From the NCBI GenBank assembly GCA_018823415.1, contig JAHJIN010000064.1:1-32823 (forward strand): a DNA stretch of 32,823 nucleotides. The letters run 5' to 3'. A model generated the notes under the pieces. The model was not told the DNA's origin. It did no database searches and worked only from the letters and a program-made list of their open reading frames with translations. How positions within the stretch are numbered: the first letter of the stretch is position 1; every line of letters starts with the position of its first letter. Made by a program: the position numbers and the translations under genes. The DNA comes from Chloroflexota bacterium (GTDB lineage: Bacteria > Chloroflexota > JAHJIN01). This document shows positions 13,669-23,100 of this stretch, one piece after another.

Positions 13669-15132
13669 CTACTGGCCCAGAAGTCGGTTGAATGTGATGG
13701 GTTGCGGAATGCCGGCAAGCGAAGTGCTCCACTGGCCGGACATGCTGGTCTCGGTAAGCGCAAGTCCGAAAAAGTTATAGATCACCGAGCCCACCTGGGC
13801 GTGGATTTCTACCTGGTTGCCCTGGATCGTGCTGTTGGAGATTGGGACCGTTTGCCCCGCGATCTGGATGGTGCCTTGCAAGGTGTTCCCTTGCTGGTTG
13901 GTGACGATGAGCAGGAATCGCTGGTCTCCGCTTTGCGCGCCCCACTTGCCCATTGCGCTGGGGCCAGCCGGCTGGGTTGGCGGCGGTGGGGGGGTGGGCC
14001 GGGCAACCACCTGGAAATCGTGATAGTCCGGAGCGTTGGTCAGGCCCGTCGAATCCCGGGCCTGCACATAGGCCGTGTGACCACCCTGGGGTACATTATG
14101 CCACGCCAGATCGACGCCTACGGAGGATTGGCCATCCGGGTTCGGCGCGTTCCACTGGTCAACCTGGTTGTTGTCCACATACAGGGTGATCTGCACCACG
14201 CCCTTGCTATCGTGGGCCTCCACGTGCACGCCCAGGGAGCTGCCTTCCTGAACGTCGCCGGGGGGATTATAGCTGGCATTCACCATCGGCGGGTTGCGGT
14301 CTGCGATATAGACGGTGATGGACTGGGAGCCCACGCTGTTCTGATCGTTGGCGTCATGGGCGCGCACAGTGAGCGTGTGGGGACCGGTCTGGTTGCTCTG
14401 CCACTGGACCTGCCAGGTGTACGGCGTCTGGTGATGGTCCCAGTTCTGGTTCACGGTGGCGTCTCCATCCAGCAGTTCCAGGCCCCGGATGCCTACCTCG
14501 TCCTGGATCACGGCCACGACGTTATAGGCCACGCCAGCCTCCAGGGTCGCGTTGTTTTGGGGGTTGGTGATCTGCACCGACGGCTTGCCCACGTTCTGCA
14601 CGACGGTGACGTTGACATAGGCCGGTGCCCAGTTACCGGTCCCGTCGATGGCCTTGACCATGAGCTGGTGTGATCCTGGGCTGTTGGCGGTCCACGCCAG
14701 AACACCATTCACGGACGGGGGCCGGCCATAATCCTGGCTGGCCACTGGGTTGTTGTCGGCGTACAGTTCCACCCGGCTGATGCCTGACTGGGCGTCGGAT
14801 GCGGTGTACTGCACCGGCACCGGCTGCCCTACGGAGAACTGCGCCCCCTGGGGCGGGGCGACGATGCCCACGGCCGGCTTGTTGGGCTCTACCGTTTGGG
14901 TGGGCACAGGTGTCGGCACGCCGGTTGGCGGGATGACCGGAGTAGCTGTGGGTGCCGGCCCCACCGTCGGCGGCGCGGCCGGGGACGGGGTGGCCGTCTC
15001 TACCACCACCCAGGGAGTGGCGGTGCGTACTGTGGGGGTTGACGGCGGCATGATGGGGCAGCACGCCGTCGTGGTCAGGGCTCCGGTCACCAGGAGCAAG
15101 ACCAGACAGGCATAGGTCCATCGGATAGACAT
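13669..15132 (-). CDS. Surface lipoprotein: three Ig-like domains and a beta-rich C-terminal domain (paralogue A)
   Basis: 487 residues. Signal peptide with a weak lipobox TTAC (Cys24); a Thr/Pro linker (about 30-84) containing ATPWVVVETATPSP; three Ig-like beta-sandwich repeats (about 85-180, 182-275, 278-375), each with a V-x-L-x-V-D-N style strand and a terminal 'V-x-V' strand; a Pro-rich hinge; and a C-terminal domain (392-487) of pattern G-x-W ... G-x-L-x-G-T-I ... Y-x-F ... G-Q-W-S ... P-I-T-F-N-R. That last domain recurs at the end of both upstream genes. AGGAGG lies nine bases before the ATG. It is probably the last gene of a three-gene operon. The role is unknown; adhesion or ligand binding at the cell surface is inferred from the domains. 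Confidence 0.75.
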   Translation of the reverse strand: MSIRWTYACLVLLLVTGALTTTACCPIMPPSTPTVRTATPWVVVETATPSPAAPPTVGPAPTATPVIPPTGVPTPVPTQTVEPNKPAVGIVAPPQGAQFSVGQPVPVQYTASDAQSGISRVELYADNNPVASQDYGRPPSVNGVLAWTANSPGSHQLMVKAIDGTGNWAPAYVNVTVVQNVGKPSVQITNPQNNATLEAGVAYNVVAVIQDEVGIRGLELLDGDATVNQNWDHHQTPYTWQVQWQSNQTGPHTLTVRAHDANDQNSVGSQSITVYIADRNPPMVNASYNPPGDVQEGSSLGVHVEAHDSKGVVQITLYVDNNQVDQWNAPNPDGQSSVGVDLAWHNVPQGGHTAYVQARDSTGLTNAPDYHDFQVVARPTPPPPPTQPAGPSAMGKWGAQSGDQRFLLIVTNQQGNTLQGTIQIAGQTVPISNSTIQGNQVEIHAQVGSVIYNFFGLALTETSMSGQWSTSLAGIPQPITFNRLLGQ

Positions 15133-15183
15133 GGTATAGTTCCTCCTCTTCTTTTGGTGATAGTTATTGTGGCAGGCTCATCA

Positions 15184-15199
15184 CGCGCGCAATCGCGCG
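15184..15199 (-). other. Small GC hairpin between paralogues B and A
   Basis: CGCGCG (15184-15189), loop CAAT, CGCGCG (15194-15199), lying between the stop of gene B and the start of gene A. There is no T-run. It may tune transcript stability, or be chance in GC-rich DNA. Confidence 0.25.
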
Positions 15200-15206
15200 G
15201 TGGGCG

Positions 15207-18029
15207 TTACTGAAGCATGCGGTCGAACGTGATGGGCTGCGGTGCTCCACCGGCCGAGGTGCTCCACTGGCCCTCCAGGTGTAGCCGGTCTTCGGTCATG
15301 GTGAACTGAAAGACGTACGTCACCGGCCCGATTTGCACGTTGATGCTCCCTTGTCGCTGATCGATGTTGCTGTCGTTATTGAAATCGCCGGTCTGTTGGC
15401 CGGGCTGGATTGTGAGCGTGCCTTTGAGCCGACCGCTGGCATGTTTGTCGGTGATGTTGAGCACAAAGGTTTGGCCGGTGCCCGGCACCTGGGCGCTCCA
15501 GTTGGCCACGATGCTGGCATGGTCCGGTATCGGCGTGGGTTGCGGCACCTGGGTGGGCGGTGGGGGGCCGCCGCCCTGGATAGTGATGGTCTGCTGCGGG
15601 GTCTCGGTGTATTGGTCTGCCACGTCTGTCACCCGCACCCAGATCGGGAAGGGACCCGTGGGTTGGTTTGCCGGCACCGTCCACTGTACTTGCCACGTGT
15701 GGTCGCGCGGCGATTTGCCCAGGACGCCAGATTGGGCCACCACCTGGTCGCCCACGTGCAGGTGGAACTGCTTGATGCCGTTGCCGTCCGTGGCGTGCAC
15801 GACGACGTTGAATACCTGGCCCTGGTTGACCGGATTGGGGCCGTAGACGGGTGGGTCCACCACCGGCGGCGCGTCGATGACGTTGATGGTCACGCCGGCA
15901 GATTGGCCCCAGAGACCCCGCGCGTCCTGGGCCTTGATGAATATGGTGCGTGGGCCGGCGTCGGTCCACGCGTGCTGCACCGTCCACTGGTAGCCTCCCG
16001 GCTGCGTGGAGTGACGGCCGGGGTCAAACTCGAGGCGCGTTTGCTGGCCGTTCTTGTTTTGCCACAGTTCCAGCAACGTGATGTCGCCCTCGTCGTGGAT
16101 GGTGGACAGGAACTGGAGCGGCTGGCCCTGCGGGATTACCGCCGGTTGCGTGGGCGAGTTCAGCATCACGGTGGGTGGCGTCACGTCCGGGTTGACCTGG
16201 ATGATTACCTGGGCCGGCTCCCCCCAATTGTTGTTGCCATGTGGGTCGTAGGCGATGACGTTCAGGGTGTACTGCCCGGTGGAGGTGGGCATCCACGCCA
16301 GAGTATCGGTCTTGCTGGTAGGCGGCGGGCTATACGGCCGGTCCACTACCTGGGACCCGCCCACGAACAGGGCCACATGGGTGACGCCGGACTCGTCGCT
16401 GGCGATGAACTCGACCTGCACCGTCTGGCCCACGGTATACTGATGGCCGTTGCCCGGCGATTGGATCTGCACCACCGGCGGGACCGGCTCGGGTGTCGGC
16501 TTGGGCGTGGGCGTAGGAGTTGGGGTGGGTGTTGACGTGGGCCGGGGTGTGGGTGGTTGCGTGCGCGTCGGCACGGGTGTCGCCGGGGTCAGGAACGGCG
16601 CGAGCGGGCCGGCCGGATCGATGACGTCCTCCAACGCCGTGTAGGGAATGGCGACGGTCTGCGGCCCGGCCGCGTACGCGGCCACCTGGGCCGGGTCAAA
16701 GGTGATCTGGAGACCCTGGGGCGTGACATTCCAACTACGATAGTTCTCTGCCTTGGCCTCAGCGCCCTCCTTGAAATCAAGGATGCCGCGTTTCCCCAGG
16801 TCGTCGATGCAATAGTTGGCGATGGCATCCAGGTACTTGGTGTCGGGCTTGAACAGGTCGGCCAGGGCCAGCACCTTGCCGGCCTTCAGGTCATAGTTCA
16901 GCACGGCCGAGTGATGCGCCGGATGCGCCGCCCCGGCGGTGTACGATTCGATCCTGAACAGGATGCTGACCAGATCGGGTGTACTGGCCGGTGCGTCATA
17001 GTCGATGATGAGCGAGTTGCTGGCTGCCATCGAGATGGCAGCCGTGGGAATGAACTGGAACCCGCTGATCTCCTGCGTCACGATCAGCATGGCGGCCTGG
17101 TTGAACGGCTCCACCCGGGCCTCGGCAGCGGCGTCGTTGGCATAGATGTGCGGCGCGCGCGTGTGAACCGTCGTCTTGGCCGGTTCCAGCTTGAGCGTAG
17201 CGCCGATTGCGCCGCCCGCCTCGCCGCCGGCGAATGGCGCCAGCGGGCCATCGGGGTTGATGATGTCTTGCAGTGCGTCATACGGCACCACCACCCGGGG
17301 CATGCCCTGGCCTCGGCCGGCCACCTGATACATGTCGAAAGTGATCCACAGGCCCGGCTCGGCAATGTTCCAATGGCGATAGTTCTCCGGCGTGGCCTCC
17401 ACGCCCTTGTCATAGCCGTAGGGACCCCCGTCCGGGGTATAGATCTGGCGCTTTTCCAGGTCTTGAACGCAATAGGCGGCGATGACGTCCAGGTATTTGG
17501 TGTCAGCCTTGAACAGGTCGGCCAGGGCCAACGTCTTGTCGGCCTTGACGTCATAGTTTAGCGCCGCCAGGTCATAGCTGGGATGAGCCATCGGATACAC
17601 ATTGTCAAATTCCTGGAAAAAGACGCTGACGACATCGTGCGCGGCTGCCGTCACCGTGTGCGTGATGATCAATTGGCCCTGGCCGCCGGTGGTGGGGATG
17701 CCCCGGACCGGGCCCATCGCCTGGGCTTCCTTGCGAAAGCGGTCGACTTCTTGGTTGACCAGCGTGTCCAGGGCCTGGTTGAACTTGACAGCGGTGTCGT
17801 CTCCCACCAGGTACGGCGCGTCGATGTCGATCTTGAGGGTGTCTGACACCAGGGTCAGGCCCTGGCCCAGGTCAATGCCTTGCGCGTCGATGGCGTTGGG
17901 GTCGGGTGTGGCTGCGAGATGGCCGGTGAGAGCCGGCATCGCCAGGACACCCTGCGCATACAGGAGCAAACCCAGACTGAGGAGCGCAAAAGCCAGCCCT
18001 ACGAACAGGGGCACTGGTTTGTTTTTCAT
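15207..18029 (-). CDS. Exported protein: two DUF3298 (RsiV-type) domains, three Ig-like domains and the shared C-terminal domain (paralogue B)
   Basis: 940 residues. The signal peptide ends QGVLA (residue 30) with no lipobox Cys, unlike its two neighbours. Two tandem DUF3298-type domains follow (about 60-270 and 280-480). Each has the LNYDxKAxKxLALADLFKxDTKYLD signature and a GLxITFDxxQVA...Y-x-ALxD-I ending like the ectodomain of RsiV, the lysozyme-sensing anti-sigma factor. Then come a Thr/Pro linker (481-517), Ig-like repeats (518-612, 618-717, 720-818) and the shared C-terminal domain (838-940). The Ig part closely matches paralogue C. AGGAGGT six bases before the ATG at 18029 sets the start, 18 codons inside the open frame. 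It starts 40 bases after gene C ends. Confidence 0.75.
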   Translation of the reverse strand: MKNKPVPLFVGLAFALLSLGLLLYAQGVLAMPALTGHLAATPDPNAIDAQGIDLGQGLTLVSDTLKIDIDAPYLVGDDTAVKFNQALDTLVNQEVDRFRKEAQAMGPVRGIPTTGGQGQLIITHTVTAAAHDVVSVFFQEFDNVYPMAHPSYDLAALNYDVKADKTLALADLFKADTKYLDVIAAYCVQDLEKRQIYTPDGGPYGYDKGVEATPENYRHWNIAEPGLWITFDMYQVAGRGQGMPRVVVPYDALQDIINPDGPLAPFAGGEAGGAIGATLKLEPAKTTVHTRAPHIYANDAAAEARVEPFNQAAMLIVTQEISGFQFIPTAAISMAASNSLIIDYDAPASTPDLVSILFRIESYTAGAAHPAHHSAVLNYDLKAGKVLALADLFKPDTKYLDAIANYCIDDLGKRGILDFKEGAEAKAENYRSWNVTPQGLQITFDPAQVAAYAAGPQTVAIPYTALEDVIDPAGPLAPFLTPATPVPTRTQPPTPRPTSTPTPTPTPTPKPTPEPVPPVVQIQSPGNGHQYTVGQTVQVEFIASDESGVTHVALFVGGSQVVDRPYSPPPTSKTDTLAWMPTSTGQYTLNVIAYDPHGNNNWGEPAQVIIQVNPDVTPPTVMLNSPTQPAVIPQGQPLQFLSTIHDEGDITLLELWQNKNGQQTRLEFDPGRHSTQPGGYQWTVQHAWTDAGPRTIFIKAQDARGLWGQSAGVTINVIDAPPVVDPPVYGPNPVNQGQVFNVVVHATDGNGIKQFHLHVGDQVVAQSGVLGKSPRDHTWQVQWTVPANQPTGPFPIWVRVTDVADQYTETPQQTITIQGGGPPPPTQVPQPTPIPDHASIVANWSAQVPGTGQTFVLNITDKHASGRLKGTLTIQPGQQTGDFNNDSNIDQRQGSINVQIGPVTYVFQFTMTEDRLHLEGQWSTSAGGAPQPITFDRMLQ

Positions 18030-18069
18030 GATGATACCTCCTGGTATGGTCGTATCGTTTGCCAGAACG

Positions 18070-19599
18070 TTAGCTCTTGACAAACGTGACAGGGGTCAGC
18101 AAGCCCAGGTCCGGGCCGCCGCTCCAGTTGCCGCTCAACTGCTGTCCATCGTCGGACACGGTGAGGAAAAAGTTGTATTCGTGGCCGTCCACCGTGGCCT
18201 TGATGGTCACGGTATGGCCCACGATATTGCTCTGCTGGGCGTCCATATCGCCGTGCTTGTCGTCTTGGAGCAGGTGCAGCTTGCCGATGAGCCGGCCGCT
18301 GGGGTGCTGGTCCTCGACCTTGATCTGGAACACACCATCGGAGGAGCGCCAGGTCCCCTTGACGTCCGGGGCCGCTGGTGGTTGGGTGGGCGCGGGCGCG
18401 CCGCCCTGCACGACGATGTCTTGCTCCGGTGTTACCGTGGACTGGCCCACCGTATCCTCCACTCGCACCCAGACCTTGTGCGGCCCGACGGCGAAATTCG
18501 CCGGCACCTGCCACTGTCCGTGCCACGTGTGGCTTTGCGGCGACCCGTCCAGAACGCCGGATTTGGTCACGACCTGGTCGTCCACGTGCAGGTGAAATTC
18601 CTTCAACCCATTGCCGTCCGTGGCCTGCACGATGACGTGGAACACCTGGCCCTGGGTCACCGGGTTGGGGTCATAGCTGGGGGTATTCACGCTGGGCGGA
18701 TTATTGCTCACCACGTTGACGCTCACCGCGGCAGACTGGGCCCAGGCCCCGTTCTGGTCCTGCGCCTTGACAAACACCGAGCGTTCGCCCAGGTCGGACC
18801 AGGTGTGCGAGACGGCCCATTGGTAGCCCCAGGGCTGCGTGGCGTGATAGTTGGGGTCGTACTCCAGGCGCGTGGGCTGGCCGTTCTTGATCTGCCACAG
18901 CTCCAGCAGCGTCACGCCCACTTCGTCGTGGATGGTGGTCTGGAACTGGAGAGGTTGCTGCGCCGGCCAGACCACCGGCCCGGTGGGCGAGTTGAGCACC
19001 ACGGTGGGTGTGCTGGTCTTGGGATTGACCTGGATATCGACCGCCGGTGCCGTGCCCGCGTTGTCGTTGCCGTGCGGGTCATAGGCGACGACGCTCAGCC
19101 GGAACTGCCCGGTTGAGCCGGGCGTCCAGGCCAGGGTATCCTGCCCAATGCTCGTGGGCCGGTTCTGATACGACCGCTCCGCCACCGAGGTGCCACCTAC
19201 CACCAGACTGACCCGGTCGATGCCGGACTGGTCGCTGGCGGTGAACTGGACCGACACCTGCTGGCCCTGGGCGTACTGCGTGCCTTCGGCCGGGGCCAGG
19301 ATCTGGACCAGGGGCGGGTAGGGCTCTGGCGGCGGCAGCGTGGGCGAGGGTGCCAGGGTTGGCGGGGGTGCTGACGTGGCCGTGGGCGCTGGCGTGGGCG
19401 AGGGCCCGGCCGTCGGCGGCACGACTGACGTGGGCGTCGCGGTTACAACCACGACCCACGGCGTGGCGCTAGGGGCCACGGCGGTTGGGGGCACCACCGT
19501 CGGGGCAAATCCCCCCGGCTGGCACCCGGCCATCACCAGCACGCATGCCGCCAGGAGCAGTGCCCCTCCGGTTTTCAAGCTTGATGATCTGATGCGCAT
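18070..19599 (-). CDS. Surface lipoprotein: three Ig-like domains and the shared C-terminal domain (paralogue C)
   Basis: 509 residues. The lipobox VMAGC (Cys26) follows a hydrophobic helix; an LAAC at 19 is a second candidate. A Thr/Pro linker (to about 94) contains ATPWVVVVTATPT; three Ig-like repeats (about 95-190, 195-295, 298-395) share long near-identical phrases with paralogue B, such as GNGLKEFHLHVDDQVV against GNGIKQFHLHVGDQVV; the C-terminal domain (410-509) ends GNWSGG...PVTF. GGAGGAG immediately before the ATG at 19599 favours that start over the Met four codons earlier. It is the first gene of the cluster; a TATAAT promoter lies about 350 bases upstream. Function unknown, exposed outside the membrane. 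Confidence 0.75.
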   Translation of the reverse strand: MRIRSSSLKTGGALLLAACVLVMAGCQPGGFAPTVVPPTAVAPSATPWVVVVTATPTSVVPPTAGPSPTPAPTATSAPPPTLAPSPTLPPPEPYPPLVQILAPAEGTQYAQGQQVSVQFTASDQSGIDRVSLVVGGTSVAERSYQNRPTSIGQDTLAWTPGSTGQFRLSVVAYDPHGNDNAGTAPAVDIQVNPKTSTPTVVLNSPTGPVVWPAQQPLQFQTTIHDEVGVTLLELWQIKNGQPTRLEYDPNYHATQPWGYQWAVSHTWSDLGERSVFVKAQDQNGAWAQSAAVSVNVVSNNPPSVNTPSYDPNPVTQGQVFHVIVQATDGNGLKEFHLHVDDQVVTKSGVLDGSPQSHTWHGQWQVPANFAVGPHKVWVRVEDTVGQSTVTPEQDIVVQGGAPAPTQPPAAPDVKGTWRSSDGVFQIKVEDQHPSGRLIGKLHLLQDDKHGDMDAQQSNIVGHTVTIKATVDGHEYNFFLTVSDDGQQLSGNWSGGPDLGLLTPVTFVKS

Positions 19600-19785
19600 G
19601 TTCTCCTCCATTCGTATGTCGTATGACAGGCGAGATTCTCCTATAGCAAAAGAGGCTCTTGCCGGATCTGCCTGTCCAGGCTAGAGCCTAACCCGTGAAA
19701 TTCTTGTACAACGAGCAAGGATTCCCACAAGCATAAACTTGGTTGGCTCTGGCTTGTCCAGGTTAGGGCCGCATTAAAAAGAAAT

Positions 19786-19880
19786 CCCGTCTCCTGACCG
19801 GTGCGTGCGGCACCCTGACAGGAAACAGGGAACTGGGCGATCTGTCATGTCTGCTGGCACGGGTGGCGGCGCATGCCACC
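19786..19880 (-). ncRNA. Candidate structured leader RNA (three-way junction)
   Basis: In the 450-base gap before the cytochrome gene, CCCGT/ACGGG (19786-19790/19859-19863) can close a junction holding GGTGC/GCACC (19800-19804/19810-19814) and TGACAG/CTGTCA (19816-19821/19842-19847). GGTGGC/GCCACC (19862-19867/19875-19880) forms an adjoining hairpin. On the minus strand the closing stem is followed by ATTTCTTTTTAATG, so the element could work as an attenuator in the leader of the lipoprotein operon. It matches no riboswitch class I can recall. The strand is inferred from the promoter and U-run. Confidence 0.3.
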
Positions 19881-19946
19881 ACTTTTCACTAGGATTCAAC
19901 TTGCTTCTCCTCTCCGATGACGAGCGTGCTGGGGAGCGACGGGGGT

Positions 19947-19975
19947 ATTATACCACACTCTCGGACCAATTAGAA
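19947..19975 (-). promoter_or_regulatory. Probable promoter of the three-gene lipoprotein cluster
   Basis: The minus strand reads TGGTATAAT (perfect extended -10; TATAAT at plus 19947-19952) with a weak -35 TTCTAA 17 bases upstream (19970-19975). The only minus-strand gene downstream is paralogue C, implying a leader of about 340 bases. Confidence 0.5.
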
Positions 19976-20109
19976 GACCTCGCATGCGACCGGGGTGCTT
20001 GCATGTTGGTCCCGAACCATGCCCGTCGAGTTCGCACCATAGCACCTGATGGAGTATTTTGCAAGATGGTGCGATCCCTCTGCCCCTGAAAAGTCGGGTC
20101 GAATGCGCA

Positions 20110-20138
20110 TTGTACTGGTCTGCGGCATGTGGTATCCT
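20110..20138 (+). promoter_or_regulatory. Promoter of the multiheme cytochrome gene
   Basis: TTGTAC (20110-20115), 17 bases, then TATCCT (20133-20138) with a TGn extension (TGG). It lies about 60 bases before the start codon at 20197. Confidence 0.45.
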
Positions 20139-20196
20139 GGTTTCGCATATCACTATCATGCCGGCCTATGCCCGCCCGGGCACAGAAAGGATCACG

Positions 20197-23100
20197 ATGT
20201 TCAGGCGACTACCTATGCTCAAGATGTTCCCGTTGCTGGTTTGTGTACTGGCGGCGTGCACGCCGCCTCCGCCGACGCCGATAATCGACTCATCGGGGGC
20301 GCCGATTGCTGCCGCGGCGGAAGTAGCCCCGGCACCGACCGCGCCGCCGCCCACACCGGCACCAACTCCAGAGCCAATCGTGCCGGTCACGGCTACGCTT
20401 CAGGTACTAGCCGTGTCGCCAGCACCGGGGGGCGACGCTTCAGTCTCGGGCGTCGCAGCAAAGGCCAATCGGTCCATCACCGGCGTGCCTGTGGTACCGC
20501 CCGGCGTTCCTCAAGTCGTCCAGGCCGGCGCCCAGGGTCTACCCGAGGGTGTCCGAATTGCCAGCTATGCGTGGCAGTTGACCGCGCCGGCCGGGTCCAA
20601 GACCACTCTGGCGGACGTGCCGGCCGATCCCGCAACGACTGGCCCGACTGAGCGCGTGACCCTGACCCCGGACCAACCGGGGACCTATGCCATTTCAGTC
20701 ACGATCACGACCGATGCCGGGGTTGCCAGCACACCGGCCATCTTGAACATCGAGGCAGCTACGTATGTGGGGGTCGGTGGACAGGACGGCCAGGCCGCCA
20801 AGCTGCCGCAGTGCGCCCTGTGTCACGCCCAACAGACCGACAAATGGGCCGAAACCAGGCACGCCAGCGTCCTCCAGACCATGCTCAACACGGACCCGCA
20901 GAAACAGTATGGCCCGGAATGCCTGTCCTGCCATGTGGTCGGATACACCGACTCGACCACGGTCGAGACGGGGGGCTTTGCCGACGTGGCCCGGCAGTTG
21001 GATTGGCAACTCCCGGCTCAAACCGGTGTTCCAGGTACCTATGAAGCCCTGCCCACCGAATTGAAGAACCTGGCGAACGTCCAGTGCGAGAGCTGTCACG
21101 GGCCAGGCAGCGCCCACAAGGGCGACCCGGCCAAGATCGGCGTCAACCTGGAGGCGGGCGCCTGCAACCAATGCCACGACGATGGCCGCGCCTATACCAC
21201 CGGCGAGCAACTGGCGGTCAGCCAGCACGCCGAGGCCGGGGTGATTGCGGCCCCGGATGGCCTGCCGGCCTGCGCGCGGTGCCACTCCCCGGGCGGCTTT
21301 GTGGACTTTGTCAACGGCGTGCCAGAGGCCCAGCAGCGGACCCAGGTGGGTCCCATCGCGTGCGCCACCTGCCATGCCCCGCATGGCAATGACAATTATG
21401 CCCAGTTGCGCCTGGTCGGGACCGTGCCGGGCGCACCGGCGACCATTGATGACGCCGGCCTGTCGGCAGCCTGCATGACCTGTCACAACGGGCGCACTAG
21501 CGCAGACAAGGCCCCGGCCGAGGTCCCGCACTATAGCACGGCCACCGAGTTGCTCGCCGGGCAGGGCGGCGTGGACCTGGACACCGAGCTTCCGAACTCG
21601 CCACACGGCCTGCTCGTGGGTCAGACGGCCGACCCCGACCAGTTTGGCGGCCAGAAACCCGGCTCGTGCGTGTTCTGCCACATGGCCGAGACGCCGGGCG
21701 GTGACCGCAACATCAAGACGGTGGACGGCAAGGACGTGCCGGTGACCGACCCCGGCCACAATCAGGTGGGCGCGCATACCTTTGCCATGACCAGCCCCGA
21801 CGGCCAACTCGAACACATTGCCGTCTGCCAGGGTTGCCACCCGGGCATCACCACGTTCGATTTTCCGGCCTCGGGCGACTATGACGGCAACGGCAAGGTC
21901 GAAGGCGGGCAGACCGAGGTCCAGGGCCTGCTCGCGCTCGTCAAGCAAGAGCTCGTCAAAAGCGGTGTCCAGGTGGTGGCGACCGGCGACCCGTACTTTG
22001 AGCCGCAGACCATCACCACCGACGCCCAAAAATCGGCCATCTATAACTTGCGGTTTGTGTATGGCGTCATGTGGAGCGCCGAGGGGCCGGGCGGCGAAGG
22101 CCGGGCCGCTGCCGTTCACAACCTGAGTCGTTCCGTCAGCCTGCTCCAACTGGCCTACAAGGTGCTGACGGGGCAGGACGTGCCCAACGCCGTCCAGCCG
22201 ACCGGCTTCTCCCACGATGACCAGGCGGACTGTACATCGTGCCACACCGACCGCCGGCCGGCCAACCACTATGCTGGCCAGTGCAGCCAGTGCCATACCC
22301 CCACCTCGTGGCCGAACGTCCAATTTGACCATACAGGCCGGGTGGATTGCGCCTCGTGCCATGCCAGCCGCCGGCCGGCGAACCACTACCCAGGGCAATG
22401 CAGCCAGTGCCATACCCCCACCTCGTGGCCAAGTGCCCAATTCGACCATACGGGCCAGGAGGATTGCACCTCGTGCCATGCCGGTCGCCAGCCGGCGAAC
22501 CACTATGCCGGCCAATGCAGCGCGTGCCACAGCACCAACGGGTGGCCGGGTGCCAAGATGAACCATGCCGGCCTTTCCGATTGCGCTTCCTGCCACGCCA
22601 GCCGTCGGCCGGCCAATCACTATGACGGCCAGTGCGGCCAATGTCACGGCACCAACGCGTGGTCAGGTGCCAAGATGAAACACGCCGGCCTCACCGACTG
22701 CACTTCCTGCCACGCGAGCCGTCGGCCAGCCAATCACTATGGCGGGCAATGCAGCCAGTGCCACAGCACCAACTCGTGGCAAGGCGCCTCGGTGAATCAC
22801 GATAACGTCACCGATTGTACCTCGTGCCACGCGAGCCGCCGACCGGCGAATCACTATGGTGGGCAATGCAGCCAGTGCCACAGTACCAACTCGTGGCAAG
22901 GTGCCTCGGTGAATCACGACAATCTTAGCGACTGTGCCTCGTGCCACGCCAGCCGCCGGCCGGCCAACCACTATGCCGGGCAATGCAGCCAGTGTCACAA
23001 TACCAACTCGTGGCAAGGCGCGACGTTCAGCCACAGTTTTCCCTTGAACCACGGTGGCGCGAACCGCGATTGCGCCTCCTGCCACTCGGGCGGTGGCGGG

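Noticed and set aside
15333..19116. Long plus-strand open frames of 400, 334 and 504 codons opposite the lipoprotein genes
   Set aside because: They are mirror frames of genes with signal peptides, domains and ribosome binding sites; none has a start signal or recognisable family.
19786..19880. Cobalamin, c-di-GMP or TPP riboswitch
   Set aside because: An AGGAGAC stretch near 19790 recalls the cobalamin switch, but the rest of the conserved core of these classes is absent on both strands.
20695..22647. A 650-codon open frame on the minus strand, antisense to the cytochrome
   Set aside because: It mirrors the 117-base coding repeats in a GC-rich gene; its product is Val/Ala/Arg-rich with no recognisable domain, while the plus strand has 26 CxxCH motifs and a lipobox.
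22228..23046. CRISPR-like or satellite array
   Set aside because: The 117-base units are continuous, have no spacers and encode heme motifs in frame; it is a protein repeat.
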